In this document: in pieces, positions 11,747 to 20,954 of the stretch
How positions within the stretch are numbered: position 1 is the first letter of the stretch
Layout: each line of letters starts with the position of its first letter
Source: Protopterus annectens
Lineage: Eukaryota > Chordata > Ceratodontiformes > Protopteridae
Reading direction: 5' to 3'
NCBI RefSeq assembly: GCF_019279795.1
Contig: NC_056733.1
Span: forward strand, 1,116,423,182 to 1,116,487,181
DNA length: 64,000 nt
Translations under genes and position numbers: made by a program
Notes under the pieces: generated by a model
Told to the model about the DNA's origin: nothing
Databases searched by the model: none
What the model saw: the letters and a program-made list of their open reading frames with translations, nothing else

Positions 11747-11850
11747 TTTGGGATTCTACCCAAATGTAATGATTGCAACAGTGAAACACGAAGAACATAT
11801 TACAGTTGTGTACACTTACCATAAATGTAGATGTTCGAGTGTATTTGTTC
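11747..11850. promoter_or_regulatory. Internal complementary region (ICR) of DIRS element 1
   Basis: The first half (11756-11796) is the reverse complement of the left terminus at 6454-6494. The second half contains gtgtacacttaccataaatg, equivalent to the gtacttaccataacg part of the ICR of element 2, and should be complementary to the right terminus. In DIRS-1-type elements this region templates the joining of the two ends during circle formation. The matching right terminus is absent here. Confidence 0.8.
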
Positions 11851-11856
11851 ATTTTT

Positions 11857-12041
11857 TTGCTTGGTTTTGTTTTACAAATTACTGTATGGAATTACACAGA
11901 TTAGTATGTTTTCAGAGTGAGACAGGGCAGAATGGTGTGCCTTTACATTCTCTTTATTTCCTTCATTTAAAAAGGAAAAGATTTTCTTCTCTCACAAGAG
12001 TGTGACTCTCAGTCTAAGGGGCAGAAATTAGGATTAGACTG
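11857..12041. repeat. Right copy of ~187-bp direct repeat flanking DIRS element 1
   Basis: It matches 6261-6448 in the same orientation, from ttgcttggttttgttttaca to attagactg. It sits between the ICR of element 1 and an unrelated gag fragment beginning at 12046. Confidence 0.85.
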
Positions 12042-12045
12042 TTTC

Positions 12046-12405
12046 TCAAGTTCCTTCTCAACAGAATGGGGAATCTATCTCTGAGGAAAGTTTTTTTTCT
12101 TCAGATTCACCACCTGAAGAGTTGTCTTTTTCTTGATGTTATTACCAGAATTAAGGAGTTATTTCAGTGGGAGCAAAAATATATACCAGAGGCTCAGCAA
12201 AGTTATGATTTGTTACAAGTGGGTTTTCCTCAGCCTACAGCTATTCCTTATATTCTGCAAGCATTAGAGGATGCATTTTTGGCAGTCAGCAGTTTACCTG
12301 GCAGTCAACCTCCTGCTCCCAGAAAGTCTGATAAATTATATAAGGTTCCTCAGAATCAAGATTATTTTTTAATATCCCAGATCAGACCTTGTAGTAATTT
12401 CTTTT
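12046..12405 (+). pseudogene. DIRS gag fragment from another copy
   Basis: The translation contains RIKELFQWEQKYIPEAQQSY, then PTAIPYILQALEDAFLAVSS and SQPPAPRKSDKLYKVPQ. These match the KHFHWESQDFSESKKR and PPAPSKPDRYYRVPD blocks of gag in element 1, but with many differences. It therefore comes from a related, older element. No pol follows; the sequence changes at about 12405. Confidence 0.8.
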
Positions 12406-12957
12406 AAAGAATGGGTGACCCATACATCAGCACCCTGACTTGGAGCATGAATGTTTTCCAGTAGGGTGTTACTGTATAGATAATGCCTGCTGATAAATGA
12501 GGGACGCTTCATGGCAGCATATTAAGGTGCTGTGAAGCTCGGACAGTAATTAAGCTAATAGTCGCCATTATTTTACGTTAGCTAAGCAGTGTTCTTGCTG
12601 TAGCGAGTGTAAAATGAAACTGAAAATTAAAAAAAAAAATTGAAAAGTGTAAAATTAAAAGAAACTGAAAATTAAAAAAAAAAAATAGAAAAGTGAGTGT
12701 AGGTGTGCATGAAAGTGAAATCAGTCGAGCAATTATTTTACGCTAGCTAAGCAGTGCTTTTTCTCTTTAGCAAGTGTAAAATTAAAAGCAGTATTTAAAA
12801 AAAGAAAGAAAAGTGTCTGTGTGTTTATATTTCTATGTGCATGTGTGAGTGTACGTGTGCTTGCATTCGTGAAAGTGGAAGTGTGTGTGGGTATGGGTGT
12901 GCGTGTCTGATAGAAAAGAGTGAGTGTGATCAGTCGACCAGTGGCAGCAGCAAAGAA
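12406..12957. other. A-rich and GT-rich low-complexity stretch with a diverged ~165-bp repeat
   Basis: The phrases acgttagctaagcagtgttc (about 12575) and acgctagctaagcagtgctt (about 12741) are each followed by a gcgagtgtaaaat-like motif and A-rich tracts, indicating a diverged tandem pair about 165 bp apart. 12815-12910 is GT-rich. A possible short inverted-repeat sequence (ttactgtatagataatgcc ... gacagtaa) lies at about 12464-12550. No gene is supported. Confidence 0.5.
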
Positions 12958-13333
12958 GTATGCATACCTCTCAACCTCTTAGCTCAAGAAATCTGGATAA
13001 AACCTAAAATAAAGAGGAGAGAGATACCTCTTAACTCTCCAGATTCTTACAGAATGTCCAGACTTCTGCATACTGTTTATCAGATTCTTCCTCATAAAAA
13101 TTTGTGGTTTTCTAGCCTGCAGGGTTGAAGTAACTAAATGGTGAAATACATTTGAGTTTTAGACTTCTTATCCTGTAGAAAATGCATGCTGATACAGCAT
13201 CTGTAATTCTAGCAGCTTTCTAAGTTTCTTAGAGCAGTATTTAAATTCTGTCCCTAATTTTAGGCTTTTGCCCACCCATTATTTTGTAATTTGTCCAGAT
13301 TTTGATCTTAGAGTTTGAGAGGTATGGGGGAAA
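12958..13333. mobile_element. Inverted-repeat, MITE-like element
   Basis: The left end (12959-13000: gcatacctctcaacctctta, then gaaatctggataaaacc) matches the reverse complement of the right end (about 13285-13333: ttgtccagattttgatctta, then gagtttgagaggtatg). Matching is imperfect, perhaps 65-70 percent over about 40 bp. No transposase is present. The superfamily is unknown. Confidence 0.5.
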
Positions 13334-13369
13334 CAAAGGCTAAAAAATAGGAACAGATTTTAAATAATC

Positions 13370-15460
13370 ATCATCATCCCCCTTTTCCCCCATTTTTCTT
13401 CATGGGGTAGGGGTGTTGTGTTAATTGTCCTCATCTCAATTGATTCAATGCCACACTCCAGCCTTCTTTGGCACTCATGCCTGTCTGTCGCAGATCTTCT
13501 CTCACACAATCCATCCACCTCTTTGCTGGACATCCTCATTTCCTCTTGCCTTTTTCCTGTCTGTCCCAAATCTTCTTCACCATATTGTCTTCTGCTTTTC
13601 TGCATATGTGCCCAAACCACTGTAATCTGTTCTCTTTGATCTTTTCTGCAATTGGAGCTACTTTAACTTCTGCTCTTATGTCCTCATTTCTTCGTCTGTC
13701 CCACAGTGTGCATCCTACCACACATCTTAGGCACTTCATTTCCATCACCTCTAGCTTCCTCATCTGCTCTGCCTTTACTGCTCAAGTTTTTGTACCATAC
13801 AGTAGTACTGTTTGCATCACTGTTTTGTACACCTTACTTTTCAGCTTCTTTGGCATTCTTCTGCCATACACTTCACCTGACACTCTATGCCAGTTGGCTG
13901 CAGCCAGTCTGATTCTAGCTTTGATCTCTTCATTCAGACATCCCTTCTCCTTAGCCACCCATCCTAGATACCTGAATCTGTTAACCTGTTCTACTATTTT
14001 CCCTTCTGTCTCAGTTCTCAGCTTCTTCTGATTTCTTCAATTGCTACCATTACCACTGTCTTAGCTGCACTCTGTTTCATCCTGTGTGCCTTCAGTTTTA
14101 CATTCCAATCCCCTATTCTTTTCTGAAGTTCTTGCTCAGATTCTGCTTGTAATGCCACATTATCTGCATACAGCAACTTTGTTAATCTGGCTGTCTGACC
14201 TGTTTGCTAATGTCCATCATCAGTATGAACAACAGTGGGCTCAGAGCTGAACCCTGATGCATGTCTACTCCCACTGGGAACCCATCTGTGAGACCAAGCA
14301 CTGTTCATACTTGAGTCATTGGGTGCTTGTACATAGCTTACACTAATTCTACAAGTGTTTCTGGAACTTTGAACCACTGCAAGACTGCCCATATCAACTT
14401 TGTTGGGACCTTGTCATATGCTTCCTCCAAGCCTAGGAATGCCCAGTTGGACTCTTTCCTCATCTCTAGCTTCTTAATTCTCTGTCTCACTGCAAACATT
14501 AGGGCAGTTGTGCTGCATCGTGATCTGAATCTGTACTGCTCATATCCCATCTTGCTTTCTACTACTCTGCGTATCTGTTTATTAATCATCCTGTCCAGAA
14601 CTTTCATACAGTGTGACAGGAGTTTGATACCTCTGTACTGTCCACAATTGTGGATGGTCCCATTTGTTCTTGTTCTGTGGCACAAGTATGGTTATTCTCC
14701 AGCCATCTGGGATATGCCTTTCTCTCCACACTGCAATGAGTACTCTCAGGAGCCATTTCTCCCCTATCTCACGTAGCATCTTTATCATGTCTGCTGTGAC
14801 CTCATTTGAGCCTGATGCTTTCCCTGACTTCTATTTTCTTTAGTGCTTTTCTTACTACTTCTGTGGTGGGCTCCTGTTCTTGTCTTATCCTTTTCTTCAT
14901 CCAGAAGCTGCTGGAAGTACTCCTTCCATCTCATCTGCCTTTGATATCCTGCAGACTGGTGAGCAGGTTGTTGCTGGCATTCCTTATGAAGGGTGTCTAA
15001 TCTTCTTTAGCTTTCTGTCTTTGATTTGCAACTTGATTTAGTGTTCGTGCCACCTACTGAGTCACTTTCCAGGTGCAAGAGACTGTTTTTTCTTAACTTT
15101 CCAGAAGATGGTAGCATGCTTCTGATGCCCTGTTCTTTGCTATTGCAACTCTTGTCTAAGCCCTCTTTGTTAGCCAACCAGTATTCCTTCCTATCCTGGT
15201 CCATATTTTCTATCTCCCACTTCTTCCTGCACTCCTCTCTTTTGATGACTTCCTGGACTTCTGCATTCTACCATCAGCTTTCCTTATGTACATTATTTCC
15301 TTACCTGGCTCGGCCAAGTATCCAGTCTGTAGTCCTCACACATGCTGTTTTGAGATGCTGCCATTCCTCTTCATCTCCACTTGTTTTCTCCTCTTCTTGG
15401 GGTACTAGAGCCTTCAAGATTTTAAACATTGCTGATATAAAATTGGAAAGTTGCTAGAAT
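13370..15460 (-). pseudogene. RTE-clade LINE, 5'-truncated, frameshifted
   Basis: On the - strand the RT region reads IPDGWRITILVPQNKNK (about 14710), then NCGQYRGIKLLSHCMKVLDR and EQYRFRSRCSTTALMFAVRQ, with EEAYDKVP (14440-14340). These are hallmark RTE RT blocks. Further on, 13763-13536 has RRRNEDIRAEVKVAPIAEKI and NRLQWFGHICR, the RTE C-terminal signature. The endonuclease/RT linker lies near 15204-15007. The YxDD catalytic region is not cleanly visible, and there are many stops. The 3' end at about 13370 has a run of gat repeats, as RTE tails often do. The 5' end with the endonuclease is missing. Confidence 0.85.
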
Positions 15461-15819
15461 AAAGGGATTTGTTTTAGCGTGTATTTTCTAAAGGAAATAC
15501 TATCTGAAAATCAAATGTATGTCTTTATTTAGTGATTTTTAATCCTCAGTGATTGCCAACCACAAAAATTTTATGAGTAGGGGACCAAAAAATGAGGTAC
15601 ATATCTGGACATTTTTTGAAAATATTTTATTTCAGATGTATAATACTTCCTCCAACACCATTTACATATACTACAGCAAATTTGAAACATTAGGTGTAGG
15701 AACTTATTTACATGAAAAATATAAGTAGTGATAATTACAGTAATAAAAAATATATGAGTGAAACACAGCAATTTTATTGGCAGCCCTTTCTCTAAGTGCA
15801 GTAATGTCCTCCAGGGTGT
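15461..15819. other. Unassigned AT-rich sequence
   Basis: No gene, tail or repeat structure is recognisable between the RTE remnant and the small inverted repeat that precedes the PLE. Confidence 0.4.
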
Positions 15820-15827
15820 GTGTTACT

Positions 15828-15914
15828 GTGTAAATAATGCCCTTCTAGGGGTGTAGAGCCCCTCCGCCTGCGGCATCAGGCCTTAGAACACCTCTGGGCA
15901 TGCATTATTGCATA
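15828..15914. repeat. Short imperfect palindrome, MITE-like
   Basis: The sequence tgttactgtgtaaataatgc at 15828 is complementary to gcattattgcatagtaaca at about 15896-15914. Between them agggg-tgtagag-cccct forms a second hairpin. The whole is about 87 bp and abuts the PLE remnant. Confidence 0.55.
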
Positions 15915-16260
15915 GTAACATACATATTGGAGAAGAACTGGGTGATATTAAGGGGAAACAGTGATATTTTCCAGAGTGTTGGTAATACCCTTAGGTTTGT
16001 GTATAGAACCGATTTTAACTTGAAATACTTGTTGGAGCACCCAAAGGCCCCGGAGAATCTAAATTTTAAAGGTACGTTCAAATGTGGTGCCTGTAGTTAC
16101 TGTAGGTACATCCTGGAAGAGAGTGACATCTGTGTGTGGGACTCTCCCATGAAGGTAAGACTAGTTACAGGAAACTGTGGTCAAGGGGTCTGGTATACAT
16201 TGCAGTGTGTACAGGATGTCAACAATTTTACATCGGAAAAACTGAGAGACCCTTTTGAAA
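15905..16260 (+). pseudogene. Penelope-like element C-terminal piece (upstream truncated copy)
   Basis: The reading includes NTLRFVYRTDFNLKYLL, the CGACSYCRYI cysteine pair and, after a frameshift, VYTLQCVQ...QFYIGKTERPF. This is the linker and first half of the GIY-YIG endonuclease of a PLE. It lies head-to-tail in front of the RT of a second PLE copy beginning near 16261. Partial tandem copies of this sort are typical of PLE insertion, where they act as pseudo-LTRs. Confidence 0.75.
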
Positions 16261-17460
16261 ACATACTGTATTAATATATGTATAGAATTAATATTGGAGA
16301 ACAACATTTTCATGTTTGATGATGCTCTTTATAGGCAGGTTGATGGCGTAGCTATGGGAACACCTTGCGCTAATAGCTACGCCAATATGTTTTTAACCTG
16401 CTGGGAAGAGAAGGTACTATTCAATTTAGAAGCCTTCAAACAACATGTTATATTTTTCTGGCGTTTTGTGGATGATGTCTTTGTTCTATGGAATGGCACT
16501 GTGGAGCAATTGGCACTATTCTTGAATGATGTGAATGGTTTAACTAATTACCTCACATTTACTATGAATTTTTCATTAGATAAGATTGAATTTTTGGACC
16601 TGTATATAGAGAAACTATCGGATGGCTTGATCAATACTGGTGTTTTCAGGAAGACGTGCTATAGCAATTCTCTATTATTGAGATCTAGCATGCATCCCTC
16701 TTTTGTTTTTAAAAATATTATTAAGGGCCAAGCCATCAGAGCCTCTAGACTGAACCCGACTGAAGAGGGCTTTGACATGGAATTGGTGAATTTAAAAGGG
16801 AGATTGCTAGATAGAGGGTATGGTATCACTGAGATTGAGGACAATCTACATAATATACATGATTTAAGACATACAGTAGCAGCACCCTATTTTGGACCGA
16901 ATGAGGCTACAGACACACTTGGTAGAAATACATCCACTACCACTACTTCACCAGTTGTGAAATTTACCACTACTTTTACATCAGATCATTTTGAGATGAG
17001 AGAAATAATTGGTAAATTTTGGGAAATTTTCAAGATTGACAATGCCATTAGGGACATTGTTGGTGATGCCCCAAAGTTCCAATATAGGAACAGAAAAAAT
17101 CTTAAGAGGATACTATGTTATCCGAGACAGGTTAAGCAGGTTACAACTACTAGACAGTACACAGTATCTTGTGGACATTGTAATTTCTGCTCATACATTG
17201 ACAATTCCACTGAATTTGTACATCCTGATACACAAAGGATTTTGTTACCACTGCTACTGCTGACTGCATGACCAGCAATGTGATATATCTTGCAGTATGT
17301 CAGGTATGTACCAGTTTTTATGTGGGAAAGACGAACCGCAAATTTAGGGACAGAATAAGAGAACATGCATATCATATAAGGAAAGGATCGACCCACAATG
17401 CCTTAGCCAAGCATGTTAGCAATAATGACCACACACATACATTTCTGTTTAGAGCCTAGA
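16261..17460 (+). pseudogene. Penelope-like element RT and GIY-YIG endonuclease
   Basis: The open frame 16255-17271 holds the RT: QVDGVAMGTPCANSYANMF, the catalytic FVDD at 16464-16475 (RFVDDVFVLW), and KIEFLDLYIEKL. It continues through the linker with the CxxCxxC-type cysteines (CGHCNFCSY). A frameshift near 17245 leads into the GIY-YIG domain (VIYLAVCQVCTSFYVGKTNR, then FRDRIREHAYHI). The RT N-terminus (fingers) is missing, so the copy is 5'-truncated. PLE enzymes copy their RNA at a break made by the GIY-YIG nuclease. Neptune, Poseidon and Penelope lineages cannot be separated by eye. Confidence 0.9.
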
Positions 17461-18010
17461 GGTTGTCACCGAACAAGAGAGGAGGTGACCTAAGGAATTA
17501 CACTGAAAGCAGGGAGAGTGATTGGATAGTTAGATTGAGGGCTGACCATGGATCAGGGTTGAATGAGAGAACATCCATCAAACCCAGGCTTAGGAGACGT
17601 AGGCACATTAAATAGACACTCTGCATCACATAACAGTAACTAGGAATAACATAATAGACCAGCTCTTGTATCTGTGAGTCTTATACACACTAGTATATTG
17701 TTTTAATAAACTTATACAGTTCCACTTATACACATATTTGTCCCTTACATGTTCTCACATATATGTTTTTATTATAAGTGCTATAGAGGTTTTAATTTGA
17801 AGTAATATTTTATATGTTTTTATAAATCTTTATTAACATTACATTTCCCTTTTAAATGTTTAATTGACTTTGTTGTAATTTAATCGGATTACCTATATAT
17901 TATGGGACTTGATTTTGTTTTTTGAATTGACCTGAAGAAGCTGTACTCAGCGAAAGCGCTTGTCTGTTGAATAAAGAATATTTACCACAGGACTTGGTGG
18001 TTCTATTTGG
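17461..18010 (+). mobile_element. PLE 3' region with hammerhead-like core
   Basis: This is the noncoding tail of the PLE. At 17932-17964 it has ctgaaga-a-gctg-tact-cagc-gaaa-gcgcttgtc. This is a CUGANGA core, a perfect 4-bp stem II and a GAAA core, with one extra A before stem II. Known PLEs carry hammerhead ribozymes in this region. Stem I pairing is not convincing here, so activity is doubtful. The end is set approximately by loss of similarity to other PLE tails. Confidence 0.6.
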
Positions 18011-18554
18011 ATTACTTGGAATATTTGAAACTCTGAAGGGCTTTGTGTTGGACTTGAACTATATTTGTTTGCTGTCTAGCTTCGCTCCTATCCACTTGCT
18101 ATCAAACTTTGTTTATTTTATTCCTGGATAAGGAGCGTTTATCTGCAAGTGTTCCTCCACGTGTTGATTAATTTGTAAATAGTTTGATGGTATCCGTGTA
18201 TTATTGGTTGGCTTTGGTTATTAGTGTTCATGTTTTGTAGCTGCACATTGGTTGTTTTCAGGCAATGATTGCTTCTGGTCCTCCTTGTTTTTCCTGCTTG
18301 ATTCTAAAAGCCCAAATATCTGACTTTCTGTGACAGGGTTAGGCTTCCCCTGATGGGAGGGGCTTAGCTAATCCCCTGCCACACACAGTCAGAGGAGGGG
18401 ATTCCTTGGATTTTGTGCTGTGGAAAGTTGCCATTGTGGGTTGTGCAGGCACAAAACACATATGCCAATGAGGCTGTGTGAAATTTGAATATCTACTGTT
18501 ACAGCTAAGTAGGACTTGCACAATTGTACTTTATTTTTGAATTTTGCTTTGTGT
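18011..18554. other. Unassigned sequence between PLE and CR1
   Basis: I see no coding potential or repeat signature here. Confidence 0.4.
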
Positions 18555-19121
18555 TTATTTCTGCAGGGGACAGATGCATCTGTGCAACTGTTTACATGTG
18601 CATATAACTTGGCAGTAATAATTCAGCATAGCAGTGGGATTGCCAAGGTAGAAGAGGCTTTTAAATTTAGTTTGCTCATCACTCAGTTTTAGTAGATTAA
18701 CCTTTGCATAGTCTATGAATACTGAGGTGTTGATGGTTGCTTCTGGCTTCATTCTTAAGGTGAATGTGACTGACTTGTGGTCCAATTTGACTAGGAAGGA
18801 TGTTGCAGTAGGTGAGGAGCAGAGCTGTCCCATGTTTTTAAGGATTGTCTCTCTCCTGGCTAGGATGTGGTTTAACTGGTTCAGGGAGGTTGTATTTATG
18901 AAATCCAGAACCCTCTGGACATACATGTTTGTGGATGCATAAGTCTCCCAGTTAATAGTAGGAATAGTTGAAGCCTCTTAGGCCACTGGTATTTGACTTA
19001 ATGCATAGGGACTCCATACTGTTTAGACAGGAGGTATGGACTAAGGAGAACATGGGGGTCCTGTAGTTAACTGTTTTGTGATAAAAGGTTTTGTTTATTG
19101 TAAGTTGGACATATCGCATAT

Positions 19122-19548
19122 CTTCTACTCTGAGGCGATCTCTGCTTAACATACAAGGCCATGTCAAACACAGAGCTGTTGGACATGCTACACTTAAAGA
19201 ATTCCCAATCCCTCAGAGCCACACGTTCCAGGGATCTAAACCTTGTCATCACAATAAACAAAACATGCTGGAGGGATAGGTTCCTGACCCAGAGACTACC
19301 CAGACTCTGGAATAGACTGCCCATACATGTCAAGCAGAGAGCCTTTTTGGCCCTCTTCAAAAGGAACCTTGATGATTGGATGGTGGAAAGGAAATTCACC
19401 ACGGGGATCACGTCAGTCGCCCTGCTAGACAGGGGTTCAGGGAAGTAAATAGTGTGGGAAGAAATAGCCAGGGAATTGTTATGGCTAGGCTTATATAGGC
19501 CCTAGGGCCGATAACCTAGTACCAACCTATGAACCTATGACATGGAGG
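19122..19548 (+). mobile_element. CR1 3' end inserted into an older CR1
   Basis: It matches the C-terminal RT region and 3' UTR of the CR1 at 43340-43745, from gaggcgatctctgctt to the terminal aacctatgaacctatga. The 8-bp tail repeat acctatga is a CR1-type ending. It is 5'-truncated and lies opposite to the CR1 around it; the endonuclease reading of the outer CR1 resumes on both sides. Confidence 0.88.
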
Positions 19549-20336
19549 AGTTCTGAGACTTTATCTTACCTAAAGAGTCTGGAGGTGAGGTTTTTAAGAA
19601 CATAAGAGATTCCTCTGCCTTTAGTGCCTACTTGTAATGCAGTGGTCCTATATGAGTGGTGGTCATTGAAGCTCTCCACCTTTCACTGGTCTTAAACCCA
19701 GGTCTCCGTGATAATGTATATATCTGCTTTCCATGGTAAACAGTGCTTTTATTGTGTTGAAGGTTTTGTTAAGGCTCCTAGCATTGAGTAGCAGTACCTT
19801 AATGTTATCCAATTCTGCTATTTATGTTGGAAGTTTTAGAAGGCTAACTTTGCCTACAGAATGCATGATGGGGTGGACAGAGCTTTTTAGCCAGTACATA
19901 GAATCTTTGGAATGAGAGGTGCAGGTCATCCCTGGCAAAGTTGTAGGACTGTCTGCCCTCTTTTCCCTAGCTGATATATATTGTACCCCCACAGAGTGAT
20001 GCCAGAATTTAAGCCACTTGTTGAAGTAAATTTTTTTTTTTTCATACCGTGGCATAATTCCTGGTGATGGTAGAATATTGCTCAAGGCTAGGGTCATACC
20101 TGCCTCAGACACACATTCCAAGCGCTCCATCATGTCTCTCATGATATTGTCTAGGGAGCTACATCTCAAGTCATTATACCCACATTCACTATGACTGCGT
20201 TATATGTGTAGCTGTGGTGCACGGACTTGAGTGCTTGTGTGGTGCAGCGAATCCTGCTGCCTGATTGACAACTGACCATGACCCTCTCTTTACATAGCCT
20301 GGTGAGTGTTACATTGATGTGTCTCACTGTCTCACT

Positions 20337-20655
20337 AAATAAATAGGACATGCTGGAGGGACAGATTCATAACCCAGAGGCTCCCTTCACTCTGGAATAA
20401 AATCCCAGTCCAGGTTAGGCAGAGTCCCTCATTGACTCTCTTCAAGAGGAATCTTGATGAGTGGATGGGAGATCGTAGGTTTACCCCGGGTATCACTTCT
20501 GTGTCACTGTTAGATAGAGGCATAGTATACTAACCTCGAAAAAGGGCATAGCAAAATAAATTTAAAATGGGTGGCGAAAGCCAAACACATTCTGGCTAGG
20601 CTTATAAATGCCCTAGGGCAGATAGCCTAGTATGAACCTATGAACCTATGAACTA
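20337..20655 (+). mobile_element. Second CR1 3' end inserted into the same older CR1
   Basis: It runs from ggacatgctggagggacag to cctatgaacctatgaac, matching 43470-43740. The outer CR1 ORF1 reading continues on either side (TNVLITDD above, TVRHINVTLTRL below). The insertion therefore hit the esterase active-site region of the older ORF1. Confidence 0.85.
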
Positions 20656-20935
20656 AGCAGTCATCTGTGATGAGGACATTGGTTTGTGTGATGGTTTGCC
20701 ATATTGTCTTTTTAAGTGAGTCTGCGTGACTCATAGATGTATGTTGCATGGTGGGTGCTAGATTATGTATGTTTGTGAGGTTGCTGAGGGTACTTATTTC
20801 TTGATTATATTTCAGAGACCCTGACAGTGCTGCTGCTGTTGTATTCATGGCAGCTGTTAATGTGTCAGTAATGAGAAGGTTTGCCTGGCGACATTCCCAG
20901 ATTACTAGAGGGTGTCAGAGCTGAGATCCTGAATG

Positions 20936-20953
20936 CCCCCCCCCCCCCCCCCC
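20936..20953. repeat. Homopolymer C run
   Basis: Eighteen consecutive C residues lie at the junction between the CR1 remnant and the DIRS remnant. Confidence 0.95.
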
Positions 20954-20954
20954 G

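Larger units (their letters stand above)
6449..11850 (+). mobile_element. DIRS tyrosine-recombinase retrotransposon, element 1
   Basis: Order on +: left terminal repeat, leader, gag (6769-8824), RT/RNase H (about 8830-10725), tyrosine recombinase (10711-11725), internal complementary region (11747-11850). The left terminal sequence 6454-6494 (cttcgtgtttcactgttgca...) is the reverse complement of 11756-11796. As in element 2, the complementary region continues with what should be the reverse complement of the right terminus (containing acttaccataaatg), but no matching right terminus follows. The direct repeat and an unrelated gag piece follow instead. DIRS elements replicate through a circular DNA intermediate and integrate by recombinase, without LTRs or an integrase. 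No methyltransferase-specific motif was identified. Stops and frameshifts make this copy inactive. Confidence 0.9.
18555..20890 (-). pseudogene. CR1 LINE, ORF1 esterase and endonuclease (decayed, split by two insertions)
   Basis: On the - strand, ORF1 runs from about 20890. A conserved N-terminal helix region (CRQANLLITDTLTAAMNTTA) is followed by the SGNH-esterase block, with NAVIVNVG (about 20180) and AGMTLALSNILPSPGIMPRY (about 20090). The endonuclease follows: LNARSLNKTFNTIKALFTME (about 19800-19730), then after an insertion YVQLTINKTFYHKTVNYRTP and FINTTSLNQL...LVKLDHKSVTF (about 18890-18750). The order matches CR1 at 33663-43745. RT is missing. CR1 3' pieces inserted in the opposite direction interrupt it at about 19122-19548 and 20337-20655. 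Confidence 0.85.

Noticed and set aside
13418-14031. Overlapping + strand frames rich in Ser/Phe/Leu
   Set aside because: They are antisense shadows of the RTE LINE on the - strand.
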